From Limnobacter humi (lineage in GTDB: Bacteria > Pseudomonadota > Gammaproteobacteria > Burkholderiales > Burkholderiaceae_B): 64,000 bases of DNA. The notes beneath the pieces are model-generated. The model ran no database searches, was not told the DNA's origin, and saw only the letters and a list, made by a program, of their open reading frames with translations. This document shows, piece by piece, positions 9,258 to 18,865 of this stretch (positions are counted from its first letter, which is position 1; every line of letters begins with the position of its first letter). The position numbers and the translations under genes were made by a program. Where the stretch lies: the NCBI RefSeq assembly GCF_024518835.1, contig NZ_JANIGO010000002.1, forward strand, positions 844,127 through 908,126. The letters run 5' to 3'.

Positions 9258-9402
9258 AATATCCTCTATCAAAAAACGGTGTGTGAGGTGCCGTTGTAAC
9301 GGCTCTGACCACAGGCACCAGCACAAAATGGAATGTTGATTTCAAGCCCGGCCCGGCAGTGCCGGTGCACATTTGGACCAATACGAAATCCGATAACCCG
9401 CT

Positions 9403-9431
9403 ATTATATCCAGCGTCGTCCAAACTCACAA
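9403..9431 (-). promoter_or_regulatory. Sigma-70 promoter for the rpsP operon
   Basis: On the minus strand, TTGTGA (complement of 9426-9431) is separated by exactly 17 bases from a consensus TATAAT (complement of 9403-9408). This places the transcript start near 9396 and gives a leader of about 140 bases before rpsP. Confidence 0.7.
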
Positions 9432-9446
9432 GCAGTCTGACCAAAA

Positions 9447-9800
9447 ATGACCACAAACCCTCAGGAACTCCGCAAATCCAAGCTGTTGTTTTGTTGGCTC
9501 AGCCTTATTGGTGGGGCCATTGGCGCCCACTGGATTTACGCTGGTCGCAAACGATTCTGGCTCTACATGCTGTTTTTCCCGCTGTCAGCCTTTGCTGGCT
9601 GGCTGGATACACTGCGGTATGGGTTGATGCCCGATGAACGTTTTAACGCTGACTTGAACCCAGAATACCCAGCAGATAGCCCACAAACCAACGGGATGGT
9701 GGTGGTGTCTGTCGCCTTGGCCCTGGGCTTGTCGGTGACCGCACTCATGTCCCTGCTGGCCATGCTGTTTCAATGGTTTTTCTCCGGAACCGTGGCCTAA
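9447..9800 (+). CDS. TM2-domain-like small membrane protein
   Basis: Unknown function. The 117-residue protein begins with a polar stretch, then two hydrophobic segments flanking a short turn (KSKLLFCWLSLIGGAIGAHW followed by YAGRKRFWLYMLFFPLSAFAGWLD). This resembles the TM2 fold, including the Gly-rich first helix and the aromatic YAGR turn. A third hydrophobic helix occupies the C-terminus (VVVSVALALGLSVTALMSLLAMLF). It is probably inner-membrane. It is divergent from rpsP and ends directly before a hairpin. Confidence 0.65.
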   Translation: MTTNPQELRKSKLLFCWLSLIGGAIGAHWIYAGRKRFWLYMLFFPLSAFAGWLDTLRYGLMPDERFNADLNPEYPADSPQTNGMVVVSVALALGLSVTALMSLLAMLFQWFFSGTVA

Positions 9801-9804
9801 AAAA

Positions 9805-9826
9805 AAGCCCGCCGTAAGGCGGGCTT
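9805..9826 (-). terminator. Terminator downstream of hldD
   Basis: AAGCCCGCC (9805-9813), GTAA loop, GGCGGGCTT (9818-9826). Read leftward it is followed by a run of T, so it ends the hldD transcript; it also follows the rightward TM2 gene. The 180 bases between it and hldD hold two more short inverted repeats (CAGGGC/GCCCTG near 9878 and GATTCGG/CCGAATC near 9932) and no gene. Confidence 0.85.
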
Positions 9827-10008
9827 AAACAGGGCTTGAGGAGACAGAGACACTTGCTGTTGCACACAGGGCCAAAGCCCTGCCTGTACAGACAAGCAGC
9901 TGGCGACCCAGCAACCCGGAGAGCTGCCAGGCGATTCGGTTCAAGAGCCGAATCAACCAACATACATAAGTGCCCATCCACTCCAATTAGTTCTGTTTTT
10001 TCCAACCT

Positions 10009-11013
10009 TCAGCCAAATTTTTTGATCAAGCGGCTAACGTAGCGCTGCACACCCTCTTCCACCGAGAAGAATGTACCGCGATAACCGGCACCGCGAAGAT
10101 TGGTCAGATCAGCCTGCGTGTAACTCTGGTATTTGCCCTTCAACGCGTCTGGAAACTCCGTGTACTGAATGAAACCACCAGACACCGCATCCGCCAGACA
10201 GAGTGCAGCTTGCCCTTGCGCCACACGCAACGTGTTCAATGTGGTCAGTGCTACATCGTTGAAGGTTTGCGCTCGGCCAGTACCCAGGTTGTACACGCCA
10301 CTCGGTGCGGATGACGAATGCTCAAAAAAGTGCATGTTCACCTTCACCACATCTTCAATGGATACAAAATCTCGCTGTTGACAACCTGCCGCGTAGCCAT
10401 CGTATGGACCAAACAACTTGACACTGCCACCATCACGAAACTGATTGAAATTGTGAAAAGCCACCGAGGCCATCCGCCCTTTGTGCTGTTCCCGGTCACC
10501 GTACACATTGAAATAGCGAAATCCAAAGACAGGTGCTTTCAGGCCTGCCTTGATTTGGCGTCGCAACACCTGATCAAACAAAAACTTTGAATAGCCGTAT
10601 ACGTTCAGCGGCTTTTCAACCTCACGGTCCTCAATGAATTGACTGCTACCCCCATAAACGGCCGCTGAGGAGGCATACAGAAAGGGCGTACCAGTCCGTT
10701 GCGCCCAATCAAACAGAATCTGGGTGTAGCGGAAATTGTTGTTCATCATGTACAGACCGTTGTGCTCCATGGTGTCGGAACAAGCGCCCTCATGAAAAAT
10801 GGCATCACAACGCCCGTAATCCCCCCGTTCAATCCGAGTCAGGAATTCGTTTTTATCCACGTAATCTGAGATTTCGCAATCCACCAGGTTCAGAAACTTG
10901 TCGCCCTTGGTGAGATTGTCCACGGCCACCACATCAGCAATACCCCGCTCGTTCAGGGCCTTTACCAAGTTGCTGCCAATAAATCCGGCCGCGCCGGTCA
11001 CGATGACTGTCAT
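10009..11013 (-). CDS. hldD: ADP-L-glycero-D-manno-heptose 6-epimerase
   Basis: Converts ADP-D-glycero- to ADP-L-glycero-beta-D-manno-heptose for the inner core of LPS. The 334-residue extended SDR has an N-terminal [19 protein letters not shown] nucleotide-binding fold, the [10 protein letters not shown] segment, the [10 protein letters not shown] catalytic Tyr-Lys pair, and FRYFNVYG. It lies 16 bases downstream of the heptose kinase gene on the same strand, so heptose synthesis and the LPS assembly regulator lapB are transcribed together. Confidence 0.97.
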   Translation of the reverse strand: MTVIVTGAAGFIGSNLVKALNERGIADVVAVDNLTKGDKFLNLVDCEISDYVDKNEFLTRIERGDYGRCDAIFHEGACSDTMEHNGLYMMNNNFRYTQILFDWAQRTGTPFLYASSAAVYGGSSQFIEDREVEKPLNVYGYSKFLFDQVLRRQIKAGLKAPVFGFRYFNVYGDREQHKGRMASVAFHNFNQFRDGGSVKLFGPYDGYAAGCQQRDFVSIEDVVKVNMHFFEHSSSAPSGVYNLGTGRAQTFNDVALTTLNTLRVAQGQAALCLADAVSGGFIQYTEFPDALKGKYQSYTQADLTNLRGAGYRGTFFSVEEGVQRYVSRLIKKFG

Positions 11014-11029
11014 TGTGAATCCTCGGTAT

Positions 11030-11953
11030 TCAGTTCAATTCATGGGGCAGAATCACGGCAGTGCCCAGCTTGCCGACCACCACGCCACCCGCTTTGTTGG
11101 CCAGTGCCACGCTGTCTGGCAACGGCATACCGGCACCGATGGCACACGCCAGGGTGGCAATCACCGTATCGCCTGCACCGGACACGTCAAACACCTCGCG
11201 GGCCTGCGCGGGCACATGAAAAGCGCCCTCGCCATTGAACAGTGTCATGCCCTCTTCAGAGCGCGTCAATAGCAGGGCACCCAGGTTCAGGCGAGCCCGC
11301 AATATTTGCGCTTTTTCATGCAGTTCAGCCTCGGTTTTCCAACTGCCCATCACCTGCCTGAATTCCGAGCGGTTGGGTGTCAACACCGATGCACCCGCAT
11401 ACTTGGCATAGTCATCCCCCTTGGGGTCCACCAGCGTGGTTTTGCCCGCCTGTTTACACAGGGCAATCATGTCGGCCACATGCTCCAGCGCACCTTTGCC
11501 ATAGTCAGAGAACACCACAACATCATGCTTGGCGTACTCCTGCTCAAACAACTCCATTTTGGTCGACAGGTGCTCAGCGCTGGGGCGTTCTTCAAAATCG
11601 ATGCGCACCAACTGCTGCTGCCGGGCTATCACCCGCAGTTTGACAATGGTTGGAAACTGGGGATCATGCAAAAGGCGGGATTGCACACCAGCCTGTTCAA
11701 GCATGGTCTCAACGGTTTGACCAGGCTCATCATGACCGACCACCCCCATCAAACAGAGCTTCGCACCCAGCGAAGCGGCGTTGATGGCCACGTTGGCTGC
11801 ACCTCCGAGCCGTTCATCCCGATTGCCCACCAACAGAACAGGCACGGGTGCTTCGGGGGAAATACGCTCCACATCACCGAACCAATACCGGTCCAGCATC
11901 ACATCGCCAACCACCAGAATGCTGGCCTTTGAGAAAGTGCGAGTGTCCACCAT
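11030..11953 (-). CDS. rfaE1: D-glycero-beta-D-manno-heptose-7-phosphate kinase (kinase domain only)
   Basis: PfkB-type sugar kinase that forms heptose 1,7-bisphosphate. The 307-residue protein carries [23 protein letters not shown] near the N-terminus, [14 protein letters not shown], and the C-terminal anion hole/catalytic [20 protein letters not shown]. It ends after the kinase domain. The cytidylyl/adenylyltransferase half of the bifunctional HldE is absent, so a separate hldC/rfaE2 must exist elsewhere. It is adjacent to hldD and lapB. Confidence 0.93.
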   Translation of the reverse strand: MVDTRTFSKASILVVGDVMLDRYWFGDVERISPEAPVPVLLVGNRDERLGGAANVAINAASLGAKLCLMGVVGHDEPGQTVETMLEQAGVQSRLLHDPQFPTIVKLRVIARQQQLVRIDFEERPSAEHLSTKMELFEQEYAKHDVVVFSDYGKGALEHVADMIALCKQAGKTTLVDPKGDDYAKYAGASVLTPNRSEFRQVMGSWKTEAELHEKAQILRARLNLGALLLTRSEEGMTLFNGEGAFHVPAQAREVFDVSGAGDTVIATLACAIGAGMPLPDSVALANKAGGVVVGKLGTAVILPHELN

Positions 11954-11987
11954 GCTTGTCTCGATCAGAGTGTTGTTATAAGCCGAT

Positions 11988-13187
11988 TCAGGCTGTTTTC
12001 TTCAGGGGTACGGGGTAAAAATCCAGTTCCTCGGCACGCCGGGGAACAATGGAATCCCAGTGTGCACACCCTGGGCATTGCCAGTAAAATTTTTTGGCCT
12101 GAAACCCACAGTGCTGACAACGGTAGCGTTCCAGCCGCTGGGTGTGTTTGGAAATCAACTCACGCGTTAAACGCAAATCCTGGCTACGCTCGTCATCATT
12201 CATGTCGCGCAGCTGATGTTCCAAAAGCTTGTCCAGCCCCAGCAAACTGGGCCTTGCTCGCACTTGGTCGCGCAACAACACGAACGCTGCAGCGGGGCCT
12301 CTGGCTTCTTCAATCGCCTTGGCCAGAACGAGCAGCAAATCGATGGAGGGATACATGCTGCAATAGGTTTGCAAAGCTTCGATACCCTCATCCATGCGAC
12401 TGAGCCTTTTGAAGGCTTCCCACATTTTTGGGCCCACCAAAGGCAAATACCAGGGGTTCTGCTTTTCAGCACTGCGCCACTGGGCGATGGCCTCTTCAAA
12501 ATGCCCTTGCTGAAAGTAAATTTCCCCGAGCAGCAGGGACGCTCGCACGTTTTTTGGCTCACTCAGCAAGGCATTTTGAAGGCCCTGCCGCGCATCATCA
12601 AAGCGACCATCATCCACGGCTTGTTGGGCTTGCTCACAATAAAAGTGAGCGATGTCCCCGGACGGGATGGGCGCACCGAATTCACGCAGCTTGTGAGCCT
12701 GCTCGATGGCTTTGTCCCACGCTTTTTCCAATTCGTAGAGCTCGAGCAGCTGACGGGCTGCGTCAGCCTTCAGGTCAGTGGCAGCCAGACTGAAAAACGC
12801 CTTCTCAGCCCGGTCCAAAATACCCGCTCGCAGGAAATCGACGCCCAACTCATAGGTGGCCCGCTCGCGCTCGGACTGTTTGATTTGTTCCCGCGTGCTT
12901 AAAAACTGGTGAACGCGAATGGCACGGTCTACTTCACCTTTTTTCCGAAAGAGATTGGCCAGCGCGAAATGCAGTTCCACGGTGTGGGTATCAATCGAAG
13001 CGACCTCAAGGAATGCGTCGATGGCCTTGTCAGGCTGCTCGCTCAACAAGAAGTTGACCCCTTTGAAATACGACGTCGGAACTTGCTCCTGCGTGTTCTC
13101 GTCGGACCGTCGGTCCAGTCGGGCTGCCAACCACCCCAGGCTGAACAGAACCGGGATCAGGACCAACCACCAGGTTTCAAATTCCAT
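11988..13187 (-). CDS. lapB: LPS assembly regulator LapB (YciM)
   Basis: Inner-membrane-anchored TPR protein that works with FtsH to control LpxC and so LPS synthesis. The 399 residues begin with one transmembrane helix (WWLVLIPVLFSLGWLAARL). TPR repeats run from about 40 to 320. A C-terminal rubredoxin-like zinc site has Cys357, Cys360, Cys371 and Cys374. ATG 13187 is chosen because it begins the membrane helix; it overlaps the end of lapA by 11 bases. Confidence 0.94.
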   Translation of the reverse strand: MEFETWWLVLIPVLFSLGWLAARLDRRSDENTQEQVPTSYFKGVNFLLSEQPDKAIDAFLEVASIDTHTVELHFALANLFRKKGEVDRAIRVHQFLSTREQIKQSERERATYELGVDFLRAGILDRAEKAFFSLAATDLKADAARQLLELYELEKAWDKAIEQAHKLREFGAPIPSGDIAHFYCEQAQQAVDDGRFDDARQGLQNALLSEPKNVRASLLLGEIYFQQGHFEEAIAQWRSAEKQNPWYLPLVGPKMWEAFKRLSRMDEGIEALQTYCSMYPSIDLLLVLAKAIEEARGPAAAFVLLRDQVRARPSLLGLDKLLEHQLRDMNDDERSQDLRLTRELISKHTQRLERYRCQHCGFQAKKFYWQCPGCAHWDSIVPRRAEELDFYPVPLKKTA

Positions 13188-13521
13188 GCGTTGGCCCCAC
13201 CGGCAAGACCACAGCCTCATCTGCAGCACCCGAAACGCCGCCAGAGTTTGGCCGGTTTGGCCTGGACTGCTCTCGTTCTACACGCTCCAATGCCTTGGTG
13301 GCTGAGGATGCCGCTCGTTTGGCGCGAAACCAGGATGGCAAGAGAGAAACCCAGGCAAAAGCAGCACCACACAGAAATGCTGTGAGCAAAGCCACCACCA
13401 GTTGGACCTGGATTTCAAGGCCAGGCAACCACTTCACGATCACCACGTCGGTATTTCGGATGGAGAAGGTCAGAACGACCAGGAACAGTGCGATGCGCAC
13501 CACCCAAGCGATTGCTTTCAA
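13177..13521 (-). CDS. lapA: LapA domain (DUF1049) membrane protein
   Basis: Small inner-membrane partner of LapB. The 114-residue protein has two transmembrane helices (residues 5-20 and about 40-62) enclosing the NTDVVIVKWLPGLEIQVQLVV segment typical of the family. A charged, probably coiled cytoplasmic region (about 66-90) and a disordered tail follow. The lapA-lapB overlap supports joint translation. Confidence 0.88.
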   Translation of the reverse strand: MKAIAWVVRIALFLVVLTFSIRNTDVVIVKWLPGLEIQVQLVVALLTAFLCGAAFAWVSLLPSWFRAKRAASSATKALERVEREQSRPNRPNSGGVSGAADEAVVLPVGPTHGI

Positions 13522-13639
13522 TGTGAGTCCCCTTTGACGATGATGGTGCGCCGTTGCGCGACCGACGCCAACTCAAGGGCTCCTCAGTTGGCACTCCAGT
13601 ACCTGCCCATGCGCTGAACAGGTCGATGGCGCAATCAGA

Positions 13640-13936
13640 TCAACTCTGTTTCTTGGAGTATAAATCAACTCGCTCGCGCAACTCTTTGCCCGGCTTGAAG
13701 TGAGGCACGCGCTTTTCAGGCACAACCACCTGCTCGCCAGACTTTGGATTGCGACCCACTCGCTGGGGGCGCTTGGTCAGGGAAAAGCTGCCAAAACCAC
13801 GAATCTCGATGCGCTGACCATCAGCCAGGGCTTGCGTCATGGTGTCCAGAATGCTTTTGACGGCAAAGTCAGTGTCCCGAACCGGCAGTTTGGGAAACCG
13901 CTTGACCAACTGGTTGATGAGTTCTGATTTTGTCAT
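13640..13936 (-). CDS. ihfB: Integration host factor subunit beta
   Basis: Histone-like DNA-bending protein that pairs with Ihf[21 protein letters not shown], then [21 protein letters not shown] with the beta-ribbon arm (RNPKSGE) and PGKELRERV, are diagnostic of IHF-beta. The start is ATG 13936 (98 residues). ATG 13948, adding MPTT, is an alternative; neither has a strong ribosome-binding site. It sits between rpsA and lapA, the conserved proteobacterial position. Confidence 0.95.
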   Translation of the reverse strand: MTKSELINQLVKRFPKLPVRDTDFAVKSILDTMTQALADGQRIEIRGFGSFSLTKRPQRVGRNPKSGEQVVVPEKRVPHFKPGKELRERVDLYSKKQS

Positions 13937-14007
13937 TGTTGTTGGCATCAGCGTGTTGCCCCAAAGGAGCAGCACATGTTGAATACAAAAATACGACCTA
14001 GAAAACA

Positions 14008-14041
14008 GTGCGGCCGCCCGGCACATGCCGGACAGCCGCAC
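14008..14041 (-). terminator. Strong hairpin downstream of rpsA
   Basis: Outer arms GTGCGGC/GCCGCAC (14008-14014, 14035-14041) and an inner arm CCGGCA/TGCCGG around a 2-base loop. Read leftward it is followed by TGTTTT. It separates rpsA from ihfB. Confidence 0.8.
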
Positions 14042-14053
14042 CATTACACACGA

Positions 14054-15754
14054 TTACTGATTGCCCAGCTTGGCTTTCAGCAGCGCGCCCAGGCTGGTTG
14101 TGCCAGCAGAGCCTGCGCTTTCATCGGCAATTTTCTTCAATGCTTCATCGGTATCAGCCTGGTCTTTGGCTTTGATCGACAGGGCAATGGAGCGGCTCTT
14201 GCGATCAATGTTCAACACCATGGCTGTGACCGTGTCACCTTCGTTGAATGCGTTGCGAGCATCTTCAACACGATCGTTGGAGATTTCGGAAGCACGCAGG
14301 TAACCCTCGACGTCATCACCCAGGTCAACCACCACGCCCTTGGCATCCACCGCCTTGGCCTTGCCGGTCACCATGGAACCACGGTCGTTGGACGATGCAA
14401 ACACGGTAAAGGGGTCGCCAGACAGTTGCTTGATACCCAAGCTGATGCGCTCACGCTCAGTGTCGATGGCCAATACCAAGGCTTCCACTTCGTCGCCTTT
14501 CTTGAAGCGGCGAACAGCTTCTTCACCGGTTTCGTTCCAGGACAGGTCGGACAGGTGCACCAGGCCGTCAATGCCACCAGGCAGGCCGATGAACACGCCG
14601 AAGTCGGTGATGGATTTGATGGCGCCAGACACCTTGTCACCCTTCTTGAAGGATGTGGAGAACTCTTCCCAAGGGTTGGCCTTGCACTGTTTCATGCCCA
14701 GACTGATCCGGCGACGCTCTTCGTCGATTTCCAGAACCATGACTTCGACTTCATCACCCAAAGTAACCACTTTCTTGGGATCCACGTTCTTGTTGGTCCA
14801 GTCCATTTCGGACACGTGAACCAAGCCTTCAATGCCCTGCTCCACTTCAACAAATGCGCCGTAGTCGGTGATGTTGGTCACTTTGCCGAACAGACGAGTC
14901 TGTGCGGGGTAGCGACGGGACAGACCGACCCATGGGTCTTCGCCCAGCTGCTTCACACCCAGGGACACACGGTTTTTGTCCTGGTCGAACTTCAGAACCT
15001 TGGCTTCGATTTCTTCGCCCACGGTCAGCACCTCGGAAGGGTGGCGTACGCGGCGCCATGCCAGGTCGGTGATGTGCAACAGACCGTCGATACCACCCAG
15101 GTCCACGAATGCGCCGTAGTCGGTGATGTTCTTGACGATACCCTTGACCACCGAACCTTCCTGCAGGTTGGAGAGGAGCTTCTCGCGCTCTTCACCCATG
15201 GTGGCCTCAACAACAGCACGGCGGCTCAGCACCACGTTGTTGCGCTTGCGGTCCAGCTTAATGACTTTGAATTCGAGGGTTTTGCCTTCGAATGGTGTGG
15301 TGTCCTTTACAGGGCGCACGTCAACCAGAGAACCTGGCAGGAAAGCGCGGATGGAGTTCACCATCACTGTAAGACCACCCTTCACCTTGCCAGTGATGGT
15401 ACCGGTGACCAGTTCGCCGGATTCCAGCGCTTGCTCCAGGCTCAGCCATGCTGACAGGCGCTTGGCCTTGTCGCGGGACAGGCGGGTTTCGCCATAGCCG
15501 TCTTCCAGGGATTCGATGGCCACGGAGATGAACGCACCTTCAGCAACATCCAGGTTGCCGTGGTCGTCCTTGAATTCTTCGATGGGGATGTAACTTTCAG
15601 ATTTCAGCCCGGCGTTCACAACCACATAGTTGTAGTCCACACGCACAACTTCGGCGGTGATCACTTCGCCTGTGCGCATTTCTTTGCGCATGAGGCTTTC
15701 TTCGAACAGTGCTGCAAAACTTTCGGGGGCTTGGGTAGTTTGAGTTGCGGTCAT
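14054..15754 (-). CDS. rpsA: 30S ribosomal protein S1
   Basis: mRNA-binding protein of the 30S subunit. The 566 residues hold six S1 repeats; examples are [56 protein letters not shown] and [51 protein letters not shown] is the family N-terminus, so ATG 15754 is used although the frame is open further. No Shine-Dalgarno sequence precedes it, as is known for rpsA leaders, which S1 recognises and autoregulates. Confidence 0.97.
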   Translation of the reverse strand: MTATQTTQAPESFAALFEESLMRKEMRTGEVITAEVVRVDYNYVVVNAGLKSESYIPIEEFKDDHGNLDVAEGAFISVAIESLEDGYGETRLSRDKAKRLSAWLSLEQALESGELVTGTITGKVKGGLTVMVNSIRAFLPGSLVDVRPVKDTTPFEGKTLEFKVIKLDRKRNNVVLSRRAVVEATMGEEREKLLSNLQEGSVVKGIVKNITDYGAFVDLGGIDGLLHITDLAWRRVRHPSEVLTVGEEIEAKVLKFDQDKNRVSLGVKQLGEDPWVGLSRRYPAQTRLFGKVTNITDYGAFVEVEQGIEGLVHVSEMDWTNKNVDPKKVVTLGDEVEVMVLEIDEERRRISLGMKQCKANPWEEFSTSFKKGDKVSGAIKSITDFGVFIGLPGGIDGLVHLSDLSWNETGEEAVRRFKKGDEVEALVLAIDTERERISLGIKQLSGDPFTVFASSNDRGSMVTGKAKAVDAKGVVVDLGDDVEGYLRASEISNDRVEDARNAFNEGDTVTAMVLNIDRKSRSIALSIKAKDQADTDEALKKIADESAGSAGTTSLGALLKAKLGNQ

Positions 15755-15805
15755 AACGGTTGGTGTTGACACGCCCATGCTGGCGCAAGAGCGGAGTTTT
15801 AAAAC

Positions 15806-15870
15806 GCACCGGCACACCATGTGCTGGCACGGCTTCCCCGAAACACGGACAGGGCGCCTAAAATTTAGGC
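15806..15870 (-). promoter_or_regulatory. Structured leader of rpsA
   Basis: The cmk-rpsA gap holds a hairpin (arms about 15809-15816 and 15820-15827, core GCACA/TGTGC) and a near-perfect 15-base palindrome GCCTAAA-A-TTTAGGC at 15856-15870. The first lies about 50 bases before the rpsA start and may be the S1 autoregulatory element. The second is placed where a promoter or operator would be. Confidence 0.45.
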
Positions 15871-15903
15871 AGACATCCGAATTACAGGGGCTTGAATGGT
15901 AAC

Positions 15904-15926
15904 AAAAAAAGCTTGAATCATCAAGC
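15904..15926 (-). terminator. Terminator overlapping the cmk stop codon
   Basis: GCTTGA/TCAAGC arms (15911-15916, 15921-15926) with a 4-base loop, followed on the minus strand by seven T. The 3' arm includes the last codons and TGA of cmk, so rpsA probably depends mostly on its own promoter. Confidence 0.75.
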
Positions 15927-16580
15927 GTTTAAATACCAATCGATGATGGTGTTGACCACTTGCTCAACCCCGATGTCGGAACAATCCAACACCCGGGAAT
16001 CCGGATAGGGTTTGAGCGGTGCCACAGCCCGCTGCATGTCCCGTTCATCACGCGCCACCAGGTCGTCGTAGATGGCCTGAAAACTGGCCTGCTGACCCCG
16101 CCCTTCAATTTGCTTCACACGCCGTTCAGCCCGTACTTTGGCGCTGGCGGTTAAAAAGATTTTGAGCTTGGCATCGGCAAACACCACCGAGCCCATGTCA
16201 CGGCCGTCGGCCACCAAGCCAGGGGCCTGCCGAAAATCGCGTTGGCGCTGCAGCAGGCCTGCGCGAATCTCGGGCACCACGGCCAGTTGGGAAGCCATCA
16301 ATCCAGCCTGCTCGGTGCGGATCTCTGATGACACATCCACACCCGACAGCAGCACGCGTTCACCCTGGAACGCCACGGGCAATGACCAAGACATCTGAAT
16401 GAGCGACGGAAGATCCGCTGCGCAAGACGGTGTTATACCGGCCCGTGCAGCAGCCACCGCCAACACCCGGTAAATCGCCCCACTGTCCAGATAATGAAAG
16501 CCCAATCGGCCAGCCACCAGGCTGGCTACGGTGCCCTTGCCCGAGGCGGTGGGGCCATCAATGGCAATCACGGGAATCAT
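15921..16580 (-). CDS. cmk: Cytidylate kinase
   Basis: Phosphorylates CMP and dCMP. The 219-residue protein opens [20 protein letters not shown] (P-loop GPTASGKGT), with the LDSGAIYR substrate motif, [12 protein letters not shown] and RAERRVKQ lid. ATG 16580 forms a 4-base ATGA overlap with the aroA stop, so the 15-residue upstream extension is rejected. Confidence 0.96.
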   Translation of the reverse strand: MIPVIAIDGPTASGKGTVASLVAGRLGFHYLDSGAIYRVLAVAAARAGITPSCAADLPSLIQMSWSLPVAFQGERVLLSGVDVSSEIRTEQAGLMASQLAVVPEIRAGLLQRQRDFRQAPGLVADGRDMGSVVFADAKLKIFLTASAKVRAERRVKQIEGRGQQASFQAIYDDLVARDERDMQRAVAPLKPYPDSRVLDCSDIGVEQVVNTIIDWYLNA

Positions 16581-17926
16581 GGCCCAACCTTCACGGACTG
16601 AACAGCCATGCCCAACGACTGACACAACGCCACAAAACCAGGAAACGAGGTGTCCACGGTTTGCGCGCCACGAATGCGCATCGTGCCCAGCGCGCGGATG
16701 GCGGCGACGGTGAACGACATGGCGATGCGATGGTCGCCTTGCGATTCAATGTCGGTCGCGTTGTAGCGCAAGCCGGGCTTGCCACCCAAGCCTTCAATGA
16801 CCATGCCGTCGGCGGTTGGTCGCGCATTCACACCACAGGCCTTCAAACCGTCAGCCATCACCGCAATGCGGTCTGATTCTTTCACACGGAGTTCTTCCGC
16901 GCCGGTCAACACCGTGGTGCCCACCGCATTGGCTGCCGCCACAAAAATCACGGGAAATTCATCAATGGCCAATGGCACCAGTTCTTCTGGAATTTGGATG
17001 CCCTTCAGTTGAGCACTGCGAATGTGGACATCAGCCACAGGTTCGCCGCCAACCACGGCGTGGTTGGACAGTTCGATGTTGGCGCCCATCAGCTTCAGAA
17101 TGTCAATCACACCGGTGCGCGTGGGGTTCAGACCCACATGCCTGAGGGTGATGTCGGCCTGCTCGCAAATGCTGGCAGCCACCATGAAAAACGCTGCAGA
17201 AGAAATATCGGATGGCACATCAATCCTGGTCGCCTTCAGGCGCTGCCCACCGCGAACACGGGCTGTTGGGCCTTCTGTTTCAACGTGGACACCAAAGCCG
17301 CGCAACATGCGCTCGGTGTGGTCGCGCGTGACGGCAGGTTCTGTTGTTTCAGTCACGCCATCTGCATACAGACCAGCCAGCAGCACACAACTTTTCACCT
17401 GCGCCGAAGCCATGGGCAGGGTGTATGAAATCGCTTTCAACGCCTTGTTGGCTTTGATTTTCAAGGGTGGACGCCCACCTTCTTGCGCCTCAATCTGTGC
17501 GCCCATCAAAGCCAATGGGTCCATGACACGCTTCATGGGTCGTTTGGAGAGGCTGGCATCGCCCACCAGTTCCACATCAAACCCCTGACCGGCCAGCAAG
17601 CCGGAAATGAGCCGCATGGACGTACCACTGTTGCCGCAATCCAGCGGTGCAGCGGGCTGTTTCAAACCATGCAAGCCAACGCCATGTACTTTCACACGCC
17701 CTTGATCAGGCCCATCAATACGAACGCCCATGGCGCGAAACGCATTCATGGTGGAAATCGCGTCTTCACCTTCCAGGAAACCGTCCACTTCGGTGATGCC
17801 ATCGGCAATCGACCCCATCATGATGGAACGGTGGGAGATGGATTTATCGCCCGGCACACGAGCACTGCCTGTCATGGCGCTCGTGCTGCCGGCATGGAAT
17901 TCAATCAGATTTAAATCGGTGGCCAT
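16577..17926 (-). CDS. aroA: 3-phosphoshikimate 1-carboxyvinyltransferase (EPSP synthase)
   Basis: Sixth step of the shikimate pathway. The 449 residues include GDKSISHRSIMMGSIADG, DCGNSGTSMRLISGLLAGQ, the RDHTERMLRGFGV signature and the C-terminal ESDRIAVMADGLKACG. The N-terminus is about 15-20 residues longer than in E. coli. It belongs to the serC-pheA-hisC-tyrA-aroA-cmk series and overlaps cmk by four bases. Confidence 0.97.
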   Translation of the reverse strand: MATDLNLIEFHAGSTSAMTGSARVPGDKSISHRSIMMGSIADGITEVDGFLEGEDAISTMNAFRAMGVRIDGPDQGRVKVHGVGLHGLKQPAAPLDCGNSGTSMRLISGLLAGQGFDVELVGDASLSKRPMKRVMDPLALMGAQIEAQEGGRPPLKIKANKALKAISYTLPMASAQVKSCVLLAGLYADGVTETTEPAVTRDHTERMLRGFGVHVETEGPTARVRGGQRLKATRIDVPSDISSAAFFMVAASICEQADITLRHVGLNPTRTGVIDILKLMGANIELSNHAVVGGEPVADVHIRSAQLKGIQIPEELVPLAIDEFPVIFVAAANAVGTTVLTGAEELRVKESDRIAVMADGLKACGVNARPTADGMVIEGLGGKPGLRYNATDIESQGDHRIAMSFTVAAIRALGTMRIRGAQTVDTSFPGFVALCQSLGMAVQSVKVGP

Positions 17927-17971
17927 ACAGGTTCTCGGGTTGATGGATGTCGTGGCTGTGAACCAGGACCT

Positions 17972-18862
17972 CTACTTTTGGGTCCATTGGCTGCGGTAAG
18001 CTGCAGCCTCGGACAGCACGCGTTCCAAGGTGCTTCTGTCGTCGTTTTCAATCGCATTGCGCAGCCTGGCGCTGGTGGCTTCAAAAGCACTCAGCGCATC
18101 CAGCAAGGCCTTGCTGTTGTTCTGGAAAATGTCTGCCCACATTTCAGGCGAGCTGGCTGCAATCCTTGTGAAGTCGCGGTAACCGGCACCGCCTTCTTTC
18201 ATGAATTGCGCACCCTTGGGGTGATTCAACACGCTCGCCACGTAGGCAAATGCCAGAAAATGCGGCAAGTGGCTAACGGTGCCAAACATTTCATCATGGT
18301 CCAGCGCCGCCATAAAAGACACCCGGGCTCCCAGGGCCTGCCAAAACGATTCGACCTTGTGCACATGCGCGGTGTGGGTTTGTTCCATCGGCGTTAGCAC
18401 ACAATTGCGATTTTCAAACAGACCTGCCACGGCTGCATGCGGGCCATGGCTCTCGCCACCAGCAATCGGATGGGCGGGCACAAAACGCGCTTTCAAGCCT
18501 GGAAATGCATGTTCCAATTCATTCAGCACATCCACCACATCGGCCTTGGTACTACCCGCATCGAAAAACACACAGTTGGCAGGCAACACCGGCAAAAATT
18601 GCGTCAACACGGGCTTGTACTGCTGCACCGGAATGGACAGTACCACCGCCTCTACCGTGCGCAGGTTGGAATCACCGGGGCCGACCACGCATTCATCAAT
18701 CAAACCGAGACGAAGCGCTTCATGCGCCGTCTCCAAGCGCCGGGAATAACCCAGCACATGGCCAACCAGGCCTCTCTGTTTGGCGGACAGGCAAATGGAC
18801 CCGCCGATGAGGCCCACGCCAATGGCCAGCATGCGCTGAAAATGCCGAGGCTTGCTGACCAT
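17972..18862 (-). CDS. tyrA: Prephenate dehydrogenase
   Basis: NAD-dependent conversion of prephenate to 4-hydroxyphenylpyruvate for tyrosine. The 296-residue protein is monofunctional, with no chorismate mutase domain. It has the Rossmann motif AIGVGLIGGSICLSAKQRG near the start, FFDAGSTKADV, and PAHPIAGGESHG with the substrate His. The start lies 3 bases after the hisC stop. Confidence 0.95.
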   Translation of the reverse strand: MVSKPRHFQRMLAIGVGLIGGSICLSAKQRGLVGHVLGYSRRLETAHEALRLGLIDECVVGPGDSNLRTVEAVVLSIPVQQYKPVLTQFLPVLPANCVFFDAGSTKADVVDVLNELEHAFPGLKARFVPAHPIAGGESHGPHAAVAGLFENRNCVLTPMEQTHTAHVHKVESFWQALGARVSFMAALDHDEMFGTVSHLPHFLAFAYVASVLNHPKGAQFMKEGGAGYRDFTRIAASSPEMWADIFQNNSKALLDALSAFEATSARLRNAIENDDRSTLERVLSEAAAYRSQWTQK

Positions 18863-18865
18863 GAA

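Noticed and set aside
13976..15454. 492-codon plus-strand frame
   Set aside because: Antisense shadow of rpsA produced by the repeated S1 codons; no start signal.
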